A DNA stretch of 64,000 nucleotides from Halorubellus salinus (GTDB lineage Archaea; Halobacteriota; Halobacteria; Halobacteriales; Natrialbaceae). Positions within the stretch are counted from its first letter, which is position 1. The number at the start of each line of letters is the position of its first letter. This document shows, one piece after another, positions 30,938 to 39,607 of this stretch. The notes under the pieces are model-generated. The model searched no databases. It was not told the DNA's origin and saw nothing but the letters and a program-made list of their open reading frames with translations. The position numbers were made by a program, and so were the translations under genes. The stretch covers positions 62,001-126,000 of the forward strand of contig NZ_JAJCVI010000003.1 in NCBI RefSeq assembly GCF_020567525.1. The letters are read 5' to 3'.

Positions 30938-32191
30938 ATGAACGACGAATCCCCCTCGACGCACGACGCTTCACGCACTGCGACGCGACTCGTGGACGAC
31001 GTCGACCGCGAGGAGACGGTCGCACTCCTCCAGTCCCTCGTCCGCATCGAGAGCCCGTACTTCCACGAGGACGACGTCACGCGGTTCGTCCACGAGTGGC
31101 TCGACGACCGCGCGTGCGACCCCGAATACCATCAGGTCAGCGAACCCGACGTCACGGGCTACGAGGGTCGGAACGTGCTGGCGCGGGTCGAGGGCGAGGA
31201 CCCGGACGCGCCGACGCTCATGCTGAACGGGCACGTCGACACGGTCGAGCTCGTCGACGAGTGGACCGAGGACCCGCTCTCGGGGCGCATCGAGGACGGT
31301 CGCCTCTACGGGCAGGGCGCGGCGGACATGAAGGCCGGTGTCGCCGCGGCGATGGTCGCGTTCGCGACGATAGCGAACGCGGACGTGGCCCTCGCGGGCG
31401 ACCTCGTGCTCGCCGCGGTCGTCGACGAGGAAGGCCCCTACGGGCTCGGCACCGACCAGTTGGTGCTCGACGGCGTCCTCGACGACTGCGACATGGCGGT
31501 CGTCACCGAACCCGGTCCGATCCTCGGCACGGGCGGGCACTCGAACCCCGCGCTGTACGTCGGCGCACGCGGCCGGTTCCTCTACGACATCGAGGTCTCG
31601 GGCACCGCAGCGCACGCGTCGGCCCCCGAGAGCGGGCGGAACGCGGTCGTCGCCGCCGGCGACCTCGCGAGCGCACTCGCTGACATGCCCGTCGGCTCGC
31701 ACCCGGTGCTCGGCGAGGGGTCGGTCTGTCCGCTCTGCATCGACGGCGGCGGCGAGACGCTCTCCGTGCCCGAGTCCTGCCGGTTGCTCGTGGACCGGCA
31801 CGTCGTTCCCGGAGAGACCGCGGAGTCCGTGCTCGCCGACGCCGAAGCGGTCGTCGACGACCTCGACCTCGACGCCGACGTCGACGTCTCCCTCCGCGAG
31901 ACCCCGCATCCCGACGCCAGGTACGGCCCGTACCTCTTCGAGGACGACGAACCGCTCGTCGAGGGACTCTCGACGGGGACGCGCGTCGTCACCGGCGAAT
32001 CACCGTCGATCGGGTACTGTCGGAGCGTCGGCGACTTCAACTACATCGGGCATCGCGCCGCCGTCCCGACCGTCATCCTCGGCCCGGACGGCGACAACAT
32101 CCACGGCGCCGGCGAATGGGTGGACGTCGACGAGACCGTCGACGTCGCGCGCATCCTCGTCGCGAGCGCCGTCGAACTCCTCGCGCAGTGA
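30938..32191 (+). CDS. M20-family metallopeptidase/deacylase (ArgE/DapE-like)
   Basis: 417 aa. Zinc-site motifs in order: LMLNGHVDTVE (His, Asp), GQGAADMKAGVAAAM (bridging Asp), VVDEEGPYGLG (catalytic Glu), VVTEPG (Glu) and DGDNIHGAGEWV (C-terminal His). A lid domain of about 110 residues sits in the middle. M20 enzymes hydrolyse N-acyl-amino acids or dipeptides; ArgE-type deacetylation is the best general guess. ATG 30938 matches the family start. Its stop overlaps the GTG of the next gene by 4 nt (GTGA), so it is translationally coupled with the racemase-like gene. Confidence 0.92.
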   Translation: MNDESPSTHDASRTATRLVDDVDREETVALLQSLVRIESPYFHEDDVTRFVHEWLDDRACDPEYHQVSEPDVTGYEGRNVLARVEGEDPDAPTLMLNGHVDTVELVDEWTEDPLSGRIEDGRLYGQGAADMKAGVAAAMVAFATIANADVALAGDLVLAAVVDEEGPYGLGTDQLVLDGVLDDCDMAVVTEPGPILGTGGHSNPALYVGARGRFLYDIEVSGTAAHASAPESGRNAVVAAGDLASALADMPVGSHPVLGEGSVCPLCIDGGGETLSVPESCRLLVDRHVVPGETAESVLADAEAVVDDLDLDADVDVSLRETPHPDARYGPYLFEDDEPLVEGLSTGTRVVTGESPSIGYCRSVGDFNYIGHRAAVPTVILGPDGDNIHGAGEWVDVDETVDVARILVASAVELLAQ

Positions 32192-33288
32192 CCTCGCACT
32201 CGCTGGCCGTGGACGGCCCGGTGCCGACCGTCACCGTCGACCTCCGGGCGGTCCGCGAGAACGTGCGCGCGATCGCCGAGCGCTTCGACGGGCGTCTCCT
32301 CGGCGTCACGAAGGCCGTCTCCGGCGACCCCGCGGTCGCCGCGGCGATGCTGGACGCTGGCGTCGACGGCATCGCCGACTCTCGGCTCCTGAACCTCGCT
32401 CGCGTCGGCGAAGACGCGTGCAAGGACCACGAGGCCGTCGAGCGGACGCTGCTCGTCTCGCCGTCGCTCGGCGACCTCGACCGCGTCGTGCACTACGCAG
32501 AACGATCGCTCCACACCGAGTTCTCCGTCCTGGAGGCGCTCGCGGCCGTCGCCCGCGACCACGCGCTCGTTCACGACGTCGTCGTCATGGTCGACACCGG
32601 TGACCGACGCGAGGGCGTCCTCCCCGCGGACGCGCTCCCGTTCCTCGAACGCGCCATCGCGCTCGACGGCGTTCGCGTGGTCGGCGTCGGCACGAACGCC
32701 GGTTGCTTCGGGGGCGTGCTCCCGACGCGCGAGTCGATGCGCGAGTTCGTCTCGGTCGTCGAGACCGCCGAGCGCGAACTCGGGCGGGAGTTCCCGATAG
32801 TCTCCGGCGGAAGCACCGTCACGCTCCCGCTCGTCGAGGCCGGAACGCTCCCCGGTCGCGTGAACGAACTCCGCGTCGGCGAAGGCATCCTCCTCGGTAC
32901 CGACGTCTCCCGCGACCGCACCGTCCCCTACCTCCGCCAGGACGCGTTCACGCTCCGCGCCGAGGTCATCGAATGCAAGCGGAAACCGTCCACGCCGGAC
33001 GGCGAGACCGGGCACGCCGTCGACGGCTCCCAGCCCACGTTCGAGGACCGCGGCCTCCGGGAGCGCGCCATCGTCTCCATCGGCAAGCAGGACACCGTTC
33101 CGGACGAACTCCGCCCGCTCGACCCCGGCGTGGAGGTCCTCGGGGCGAGCAGCGACCACCTCGTCTGCGACGTCACCGACGCCACCCCGCCGGTCGGCGT
33201 CGGCGACGTCCTCGAGTTCAGGATGGGGTACCAGGCGCTCCTCCAGTCGTTCACCTCCGAATACGTCGGTCGCGAGGTCGTCGAGTGA
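32188..33288 (+). CDS. PLP-dependent alanine/ornithine racemase-like enzyme
   Basis: 366 aa from a GTG that overlaps the preceding stop. It has the N-terminal TIM-barrel of alanine-racemase fold type III: TVTVDLRAVRENVRAIAERFDGRLLGVTKAV with the PLP lysine at 42, VVVMVDTGDRREG, then GVGTNAGCFGG and VSGGSTVTLPLV, where the phosphate is held. The C-terminal beta domain ends ...VGDVLEFRMGYQALLQSF. This looks like the ornithine/alanine racemase (YhfX-like) branch rather than peptidoglycan Alr, which makes sense in a wall-less archaeon. It is coupled with the FAD enzyme downstream by a 1-nt TGATG overlap. Confidence 0.85.
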   Translation: MTSHSLAVDGPVPTVTVDLRAVRENVRAIAERFDGRLLGVTKAVSGDPAVAAAMLDAGVDGIADSRLLNLARVGEDACKDHEAVERTLLVSPSLGDLDRVVHYAERSLHTEFSVLEALAAVARDHALVHDVVVMVDTGDRREGVLPADALPFLERAIALDGVRVVGVGTNAGCFGGVLPTRESMREFVSVVETAERELGREFPIVSGGSTVTLPLVEAGTLPGRVNELRVGEGILLGTDVSRDRTVPYLRQDAFTLRAEVIECKRKPSTPDGETGHAVDGSQPTFEDRGLRERAIVSIGKQDTVPDELRPLDPGVEVLGASSDHLVCDVTDATPPVGVGDVLEFRMGYQALLQSFTSEYVGREVVE

Positions 33289-34499
33289 TGACGCACACCA
33301 CCTCCGGAGACGGCAGGCGCGTCGTCGTCGTCGGTGCTGGCATCGCCGGGGCGTGCGTCGCCGACCACCTCGCTCGTGAGACCGAGTGCGACGTCGTCGT
33401 CCTCGACCGAGCAGCCGACTCGGGGACGGAGACGACGGCGAAGTCCGGCGGGTTCGTTGGCTTCTGGGGCCACGAATCGCCCGCGTGCGTCCCCCTCCTC
33501 GGGTACGGGATGCGGTACTATCAGCGACTGCTCTCGGGGACCGACCCGCCCGCACGGTTCGTTCACGGGGGACGTCTCAGAGTCGCGACGACCGCCGCCG
33601 GCGACGCCGACGTCCGAGCGGACTTCGCGGACGCGTTCGGACGGTCGACCGACGGCGAGACGACGACCGAGTGCCTTGGTGCGCCCGTCCAGTATCTCCC
33701 CGGTGATCGACTCGGCGAGACGCTCGTCCTTCCCGGGCTCGATACAGGAGCGGTAACCGGTGCGCTCTACAGTCCGGGCGTTGGACACATCGACGACCCC
33801 GGTTCGCTCTCGAGAGGCGTCCTCGATCGAGCGACGAGCAACGGCGCGACGGTTCGAACGAACGCGACCGTGACGGGACTCTCGACTCCGACTGGCGAGG
33901 CGACAACCGTCCACGTCGAGGGCGACGCCGTGGACCAGCAAGCCGATGCGGTCGTGGCCGCCGCCGGCCCCTGGAATCGCCCGCTTCTCGAATCCGCGGG
34001 CGTGTCCCTCCCGGTACGGAACACGCGCGGCCCGATGCTCGCGCTCGACGGCGAGCACCACGGCCTCCCGGCGCTCTTCCACGAGGAGTCCGGCGTCTAC
34101 ACGAGACAGAACCGAGACGGCACGCGCTACGTCGGGCACTTCCCCGGCCAGTACGACGCGGCGAGCGTCCTCGACCCGGACGACGTCCCCACGACCGTGA
34201 GCAGTTCGCGGCGAGCCTCGTGCCTCGACGCGGTCGCGGACCTCTGTCCGGCGATGCGGGACGCGGCGGTCGTCGACGACTGGGTCGGCGTCCGCCAGGT
34301 GACGCCCGACGGCGACCCGATCGTCGACGAGGCCGACGTCGACGGCCTCTCGGTCGTCGCTTTCAACGCGAACGGTATCCAGTACGCACCGGCCGCCGGC
34401 CGCATCATCGCCGACCAGATCACCGGTCGCGAACCCTCGCTCCCCGACGCAGGCGTCGCGTTCGACCGCTTCGAAGACAGCCAGTTCGAACGGCAGTGA
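33288..34499 (+). CDS. FAD-dependent oxidoreductase (DAO family)
   Basis: 403 aa. Dinucleotide-binding motif VVVVGAGIAGACVADHLA with an acidic end of strand 2 (VVVLDRA). A DAO-type middle includes SGGFVGFWGHESP and VVAAAGPWNRPLLESAGVSLPV. The C-terminal FAD motif is AFNANGIQYAPAAGRIIADQI. Members oxidise D-amino acids, glycine, sarcosine or related amines. Following a racemase-like gene, D-amino acid oxidation is the natural guess, but glycine/sarcosine-type substrates cannot be excluded. It is the last of three overlapping genes (30938-34499), so the M20, racemase and oxidase products are made together. Confidence 0.9.
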   Translation: MTHTTSGDGRRVVVVGAGIAGACVADHLARETECDVVVLDRAADSGTETTAKSGGFVGFWGHESPACVPLLGYGMRYYQRLLSGTDPPARFVHGGRLRVATTAAGDADVRADFADAFGRSTDGETTTECLGAPVQYLPGDRLGETLVLPGLDTGAVTGALYSPGVGHIDDPGSLSRGVLDRATSNGATVRTNATVTGLSTPTGEATTVHVEGDAVDQQADAVVAAAGPWNRPLLESAGVSLPVRNTRGPMLALDGEHHGLPALFHEESGVYTRQNRDGTRYVGHFPGQYDAASVLDPDDVPTTVSSSRRASCLDAVADLCPAMRDAAVVDDWVGVRQVTPDGDPIVDEADVDGLSVVAFNANGIQYAPAAGRIIADQITGREPSLPDAGVAFDRFEDSQFERQ

Positions 34500-34645
34500 C
34501 CCCGTGGCAGTCCGAGACGCGGTCTCCTCGCCGTGCACGTCGACTGGGACGACGTGAGCCGCGCGCTCGCGCACGCCCGTCCTCCCGGCTCGGCGACGAC
34601 CGACCCGGCGCAACCCATTTGCGGATTCCGCGCCTAGCCGGCTTC

Positions 34646-35257
34646 GTGGAAGACGTACTCACCGACCTGGACCGCGCGAAGGTCGACGCGGGCGACGACG
34701 ACGCGTTCTACGGCCAGCCGCGGTTCGTCACGCACGCCGACGACGGGTTCCTCGACCGGCTCACCGAGCTGTACGGGACCGTTTCGACGGACGGCGACCG
34801 CGTCTTCGACGCGATGAGCAGCTGGGTGTCCCACCTGCCGGCGTTCGACTACGAGCGCGTCGTCGGCCACGGCCTCAACGCCGCGGAGCTCGAGGCCAAC
34901 GACGCGCTCGACGAGTGGTTCGTCCAGAACCTCAACGACGACCAGGTGCTCGGGCTCGACGACGACGCGTTCGACCTCGTCACCTGTGCGCTCTCGGTGC
35001 AGTACCTCCAGTATCCCGGTGCGGTCTTCCGCGAGTTCGCGCGCGTCCTCGCGCCCGACGGCGTCCTCGTCGTCAGCTTCACGAACCGGATGTTCCCGAC
35101 GAAAGCCGTCCGCGCGTGGCGTCAGGCGAGCATGGACGAGCGCGTCGACCTCGTCGAATCCTACTGTCGCGCCGCGGGCCTCACCGTCACGGACGTCGTG
35201 CGCGAACGACCCGAGACCGACCCGTTCTACGCCGTCGTCGCACGACGCGCGGACTGA
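34646..35257 (+). CDS. Class I SAM-dependent methyltransferase
   Basis: 203 aa from GTG 34646. Typical Rossmann methyltransferase C-half: LDDDAFDLVTCALSVQYLQYPGAVFREFARVLAPDGVLVVSFTNRMFPTKAVRAW (motifs II to IV plus the post-motif). Motif I is unusual: DYERVVGHGLNAAELEAN replaces the glycine-rich loop, as in a haloarchaeal subgroup I have seen without function. It stands 146 bp downstream of the FAD gene and converges with the ABC operon. Small metabolites or proteins could be substrates; unresolved. Confidence 0.82.
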   Translation: MEDVLTDLDRAKVDAGDDDAFYGQPRFVTHADDGFLDRLTELYGTVSTDGDRVFDAMSSWVSHLPAFDYERVVGHGLNAAELEANDALDEWFVQNLNDDQVLGLDDDAFDLVTCALSVQYLQYPGAVFREFARVLAPDGVLVVSFTNRMFPTKAVRAWRQASMDERVDLVESYCRAAGLTVTDVVRERPETDPFYAVVARRAD

Positions 35258-35314
35258 CCGACGGACCGCCCGTCCGTCGCGGTTCTCCAAAGAGGGGAGT
35301 TCCCGTCGTCGCCG

Positions 35315-36178
35315 TCAGTTCGGCATCGCGTACCGCCGGATGCCGAGGACGGCGAGCGGGATGGCGATGGTGACGACGAGCATGACGGTCGCGAGCGCGT
35401 CGATCTTCGGACTGATGCTCGTGCGGAGCATCGAGAAGATGACGACCGGGACCGTCGTCGTCGTGCGCTTCACCCAGAACTGCGTCGCCGTGAACTCGCC
35501 GAACGAGATGACGAACACGATGACCATCGCGGTGATGATCGACGGCGAGATCAGTGGGAGCGTGACCTCGCGGAACGTCGTCACGCGGTCCGCGCCGAGG
35601 GTCTGGGCCGCCTCCTCCAGGGTCTCGTCGAACAGGTAGAGCTGGCTCCTGATGATGAGGAACGCGTACGGCAACCCGAGGAGCGTGTGCATGACGATGA
35701 GCCACATGAGCGACCGGCCGATACCAATCTGACTGAAGAAGATGGTCGCGGCGACCCCGACGATGATCGGTGGGACGAGCAGCGGCGACAGGAGGACGAT
35801 GACGAGCGCGTCCTGCATCCGGAAGTTCTTCCGGACGAACCCCATCGCGGTGAGCGTCCCGATGAGTCCGGCGCCGAACGCGGCGGCGACGCCGACCTGG
35901 AGGCTGTTCCAGAGTGCGCGCAACATCAGTTCGTCCGCGAACAGCTCGGTGTACCACCGGAGGCTCAGCGACTCCGGCGGGAAGTTCCCGAGCCGCGACG
36001 GGTTGAACGAGTTGACGACGATGACGAGGAGCGGCAGCAGCATCAGAACGTAGACGACGACCGTGACGAGCCTGATGAGGTTCCACTTCGTCCGCGACGC
36101 GAACGTGATACCGAAGTACCCGCGTTCCGCGTCGACGTCCGTCTCGCCCTTCGTCACGTGGTCCTGTTCCGTCGCCAT
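35315..36178 (-). CDS. ABC importer permease, PotC type
   Basis: 287 aa with six hydrophobic helices. EAA loop: LEEAAQTLGADRVTTFREVTLPLISPSI, which docks the ATPase. N-terminal MATEQDHVTKGETDVDAERGYFGITF is cytosolic. Last gene of the four-gene operon (substrate-binding protein, ATPase, PotB type, PotC type); its ATG is 1 nt beyond the PotB stop. It belongs to the spermidine/putrescine-type permease group; actual ligand unknown. Confidence 0.93.
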   Translation of the reverse strand: MATEQDHVTKGETDVDAERGYFGITFASRTKWNLIRLVTVVVYVLMLLPLLVIVVNSFNPSRLGNFPPESLSLRWYTELFADELMLRALWNSLQVGVAAAFGAGLIGTLTAMGFVRKNFRMQDALVIVLLSPLLVPPIIVGVAATIFFSQIGIGRSLMWLIVMHTLLGLPYAFLIIRSQLYLFDETLEEAAQTLGADRVTTFREVTLPLISPSIITAMVIVFVISFGEFTATQFWVKRTTTTVPVVIFSMLRTSISPKIDALATVMLVVTIAIPLAVLGIRRYAMPN

Positions 36179-36179
36179 G

Positions 36180-37088
36180 TCAGGTCGCCCCCGTCTCGAG
36201 CGCTTCCTCCAGGTCGACGCGGCGCGTGAACAGGTACAGCAGGAACGCGATGATCGCGAAGTAGATCATCGAGAGCGCCGCGGCGAACGGCCAGTTGAAG
36301 TCGTTGATGAACACGCCCTCGATGATGGGCGCGATCATCCGCGTGGTCGGGCCGCCGAGGAGCGTCGGCGCGAGGAACGCGCCCGCGGAGATGATGAACA
36401 CGAACAGGATGCCGGAGACGATACCCGGGAGCGACTGCGGGAGCGTTATCTCGCGGAACGCCCGGAAGTCCGTCGCACCGAGGGTCTTCGCGGCGTGAAT
36501 CTGGTCCTCCTCGATGGTGCTCACGGACACGTACACGGGCAGTATCATGAACGGGAGCAGGCTCACGGTGAGGCCGAGTATCATGCTGACGTTCGAGTAC
36601 ATGACGTCGAGCGGTTGCGCGATGACGCCGACGTCCATCAGGAGCGTGTTCAGGACGCCGTTGTTCGACAGGACGATGATCCACGCGTACGTCCGGATGA
36701 TGAACGGCACCCAGTACTGGAGGACGACGAGCCCGAGCAGCACCCACTTCCAGTCGGTCTTCGACCGCCCGAGGAAGTACCCGACCGTGTACCCGGCGGG
36801 GAGTGCGATGAGCGTCACGACGACGCCGTACATGAGCGACTCGAGGATGATGCTCTGGTAGACGCCGGCGTTCACGAACCGCTCGTAGTTCGCGGTCGTG
36901 AACTCGTAGATGACGTTCCCGAAGTCCCCGGGTATCGCGAAGCTGATGACGAGGATGATCGTCATCGGGAGGAAGAGGAGTCCGAGCACCCACGCGATAC
37001 CGATCCCCGGCGAGATGAGGAACTGCACCCAGTCGTTCTCCATCACGCGGTCCTTCATCGCCGGAAGGCGCGCTCGCTCGGTGCTCAT
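36180..37088 (-). CDS. ABC importer permease, PotB type
   Basis: About 302 aa from ATG 37088, which overlaps the stop of the upstream ATPase gene (ATGA), so translation is coupled. Six hydrophobic helices and the EAA loop DQIHAAKTLGATDFRAFREITLPQSLPGI are visible. It pairs with the PotC-type permease to form the channel. A longer start at 37115 would sit inside the ATPase gene and is unlikely. Confidence 0.93.
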   Translation of the reverse strand: MSTERARLPAMKDRVMENDWVQFLISPGIGIAWVLGLLFLPMTIILVISFAIPGDFGNVIYEFTTANYERFVNAGVYQSIILESLMYGVVVTLIALPAGYTVGYFLGRSKTDWKWVLLGLVVLQYWVPFIIRTYAWIIVLSNNGVLNTLLMDVGVIAQPLDVMYSNVSMILGLTVSLLPFMILPVYVSVSTIEEDQIHAAKTLGATDFRAFREITLPQSLPGIVSGILFVFIISAGAFLAPTLLGGPTTRMIAPIIEGVFINDFNWPFAAALSMIYFAIIAFLLYLFTRRVDLEEALETGAT

Positions 37089-38176
37089 GACCGCCCCGTC
37101 GACGCCGGCAGGCACGTGACGTTCTCCGGCTCGACGTACATCGACACGCGGTCGCCGAGCTCGTGGAACGTCTCCGTGCTGTTGTCCGCGATGTGACTCA
37201 CCTGGAGCGTCTGGTCGAGCTCCGGCACGTGGATGTAGTAGTTCACGTCCCGGCCGCGGTAGTCGACGGACTCGATGGTGCCGTCGATGACGTTCGCCGT
37301 CGGCGCGGTCCCGTCGACGAGCTTCAGCTTCTCGTCGCGGAGGAACAGCGCGACGTCGTCGCCTTCCGCGAGCGACTCGTCGTTCCCGACGACGAGCTCG
37401 ACGCCCCCGTCGAGTTCGGCGATGGCGTCACCGTTCCGCCGACGGAACGTCCCCGGGAGCTCCGTGGACCGCCCGAGGAAGTCGGCGACGAACCGCGTCT
37501 GTGGCTCGCGGTACACCGTCTCCGGTTCCTCGTACTGCTCGAGGCGGCCGTCGTTCATCACGGCGAGCTTGTCGCCGAGCGACAGCGCCTCGTTCTGGTT
37601 GTGCGTGACGTACACCGTCGTCACGCCCGTCTCGTCCTGGATGCGTCGGAGTTCGCTCCGGATGCTCGTCCGCAGGTTCTTGTCGAGGTTCGACAGCGGT
37701 TCGTCCATCAGGACGAGGTCCGGGTCGAACGCGATCGCTCGCGCGACCGCGATGCGCTGTTGCTCGCCGCCACTGCACTCCTTCGGGTACTTCTCCTCGT
37801 ACCCTTCGAGGTTCACCATCCGCAGCATCTCCTCGACGCGTTCGCGTTGCTCCTCGTCGCTCGCCCCCCGCATCTTCAGGCCGAAGGCGACGTTCTCGAA
37901 CACCGTCTTGTGCGGGAACAGCGCGTAATCCTGGAAGACGAGACCGATGTTCCGTCGGTACGGCGGCAGGTCCGTGATGTCGTTGCCTTCCAGTCGGATC
38001 TCGCCGCTCGTCGGCGTCTCCAGGCCCGTGATCGAGCGGAGGATCGTCGACTTCCCGCATCCGCTCGGCCCGACGATGGTCACGAACTGTCCCTCCTCGA
38101 TGGATAGCGACACGTCGTCGACCGCGACGAGGTCGCCGAACTCCTTCCTGACGTCGTCTAATTCGAGAAATGCCAT
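37085..38176 (-). CDS. ABC importer ATPase, PotA type
   Basis: 363 aa. Walker A GPSGCGKST (36-44), Q-loop LVFQDYALFPHKTVFENVAFG, ABC signature CSGGEQQR (LSGGQ replaced at two positions), Walker B LVLMDEPLSNLD, H-loop YVTHNQNEA. The C-terminal about 120 residues form a TOBE-type domain (DVALFLRDEKLKL, ENVTCLPAS), as in polyamine and Fe3+ ABC importers (PotA/FbpC). Located downstream of the binding protein by 29 nt and overlapping the PotB-type gene. Confidence 0.95.
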   Translation of the reverse strand: MAFLELDDVRKEFGDLVAVDDVSLSIEEGQFVTIVGPSGCGKSTILRSITGLETPTSGEIRLEGNDITDLPPYRRNIGLVFQDYALFPHKTVFENVAFGLKMRGASDEEQRERVEEMLRMVNLEGYEEKYPKECSGGEQQRIAVARAIAFDPDLVLMDEPLSNLDKNLRTSIRSELRRIQDETGVTTVYVTHNQNEALSLGDKLAVMNDGRLEQYEEPETVYREPQTRFVADFLGRSTELPGTFRRRNGDAIAELDGGVELVVGNDESLAEGDDVALFLRDEKLKLVDGTAPTANVIDGTIESVDYRGRDVNYYIHVPELDQTLQVSHIADNSTETFHELGDRVSMYVEPENVTCLPASTGRS

Positions 38177-38205
38177 GATTGTGTGCAGAGACTACGGTGG
38201 GGTCG

Positions 38206-39339
38206 TCAGTTCCCGCGGACCTTCTCCCAGCGCTGGGACCACTCGTCGTTGTGCTCGTTGATGTACTCCACGTCCGGGAACTTCAGGCCCTTCCCGCCCT
38301 TCGGGTCGTAGTCGTAGAGGTTCTTGATCTTCTCCGACGTCACGGACGTCGACGGCGGCAGCCCGAGTTTCTCCGTGACGGGTTTGAGGATCTCGTCGCG
38401 CAGCAGGAAGTCGATGAACTTCAGCGCCGTCTCGCGGCGCTCCTCGCTGATTCCCTTCACGAGCGCGTGGTTCTGCGTGTACCCGTACGCGCCCTCCTTC
38501 GGGATGGTGTACCCGAGGTGGTCGTTCCCGTCGTTCACGGACCCGAAGATGACGTTCCCCCAGGCTTCGCCGACCCAGGCGTCCTTCGACGCGAACAGGC
38601 GCGCTTGCTCGTCGCCGCTCGTCCAGTTCGTCACGACGAGGTCCTGCTGTTCGGCGACGCGCTCCCAGATCTTCTCGATGTTCTCCTCGTACGAGCCGTT
38701 CTTCCCGATTTCGTTCGGGTCCATCCCCATCTCGAGTGCGGTGGTGAACACGCGGATGAACCCGAAGCCCTCGGGCGCGACGTGCCCGTCGTACTCGTCG
38801 TTCCACATCACGCTCCACGAGTTCGGGCTGTCGAGTTCCTCCTTGTTGTACGCCATGCCGACGGTCCCGTACGCGTGCGGGATGGCGTGCAGCTTCTCGC
38901 CGGGGTCGAACACCGGGTTCTTCAGTGGGTCGAGGACGTTCGACCCGAAGTTCGGGACCTCCTCGGGGTCGATGGGCTCCCAGACGTCGTCCTTCGTGCC
39001 GTTGTAGAGCGTGAACGGCGGGACGCTCGCGAGGTCGACCTCCGCCTGCCCCGCCTTGAGTTTCGCGTACCCGCTCTGCTGACTGCTCCGGAGGCTCACC
39101 TCGACGCTCGCGCCGTACTCCTCCTCGAACGGCCCGAAGGCCTCCGACTTCAGGGCTTCGAGCATCGTCCCGCCCTCCATCTGGAGGACGATCTGGTCCG
39201 CGAGGTCGTTCCCGCCGCCGAACATGTTGATGCAGCCCGCCGTCGACGCGAGCCCCGCGCTCGCTGCAGCGCCGAGGAACTGGCGCCGACTCGGTCTGGT
39301 GCGTCCGGACGTCCCGCTTGAGCAATCATCCCGTGCCAT
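38206..39339 (-). CDS. ABC importer substrate-binding lipoprotein, PotD type
   Basis: 377 aa. Tat signal with RR at 18-19 and a lipobox STAGC (Cys36), so anchored outside. It is followed by a type II periplasmic-binding-protein fold: ADQIVLQMEGGTMLEALKSEAF, WEPIDPEEVPNF, HAIPHAYGTVGMAYNKEEL and GYTIPKEGAYGYTQNHALVKG. This is the spermidine/putrescine/opine-type family. ATG 39339 is 27 nt from TATA-like GTATAAC (39363-39369), so it is a leaderless operon start. A perfect 14-bp palindrome lies just upstream. It heads the transporter operon that converges with the aminotransferase/M20/racemase block. Confidence 0.93.
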   Translation of the reverse strand: MARDDCSSGTSGRTRPSRRQFLGAAASAGLASTAGCINMFGGGNDLADQIVLQMEGGTMLEALKSEAFGPFEEEYGASVEVSLRSSQQSGYAKLKAGQAEVDLASVPPFTLYNGTKDDVWEPIDPEEVPNFGSNVLDPLKNPVFDPGEKLHAIPHAYGTVGMAYNKEELDSPNSWSVMWNDEYDGHVAPEGFGFIRVFTTALEMGMDPNEIGKNGSYEENIEKIWERVAEQQDLVVTNWTSGDEQARLFASKDAWVGEAWGNVIFGSVNDGNDHLGYTIPKEGAYGYTQNHALVKGISEERRETALKFIDFLLRDEILKPVTEKLGLPPSTSVTSEKIKNLYDYDPKGGKGLKFPDVEYINEHNDEWSQRWEKVRGN

Positions 39340-39362
39340 GTGACACCAATCCAAATTTCGGA

Positions 39363-39390
39363 GTATAACGATGTGACCTCTCATGAGAGG
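39363..39390 (-). promoter_or_regulatory. Promoter and palindrome of the PotABCD-type operon
   Basis: TATA-like box GTTATAC (rev., 39363-39369) sits 27 nt from the ATG of the binding-protein gene. Eight bases further upstream, CCTCTCATGAGAGG (39377-39390) is a perfect 14-bp palindrome, the position where a repressor or activator dimer would act. Regulator unknown. Confidence 0.55.
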
Positions 39391-39607
39391 GCCACCGCGT
39401 CCGCGACCCGTCACGAATCCACCAGCCCGGACGGAACACCGAGCCCGGACAGACCATCGACCAGACGGACGCTACCGGCAGCCTGTCACAGCGAGCCGGA
39501 CGCTCCACCGGCACGCCCGGAGACGCGGCCGCCGGCTCCCCGAGTTCCTCGATGGGATGCCCCCGTCGATCAGAAGCCAGTCCCGCTCGAACCCCCGAGA
39601 CCCGGAA

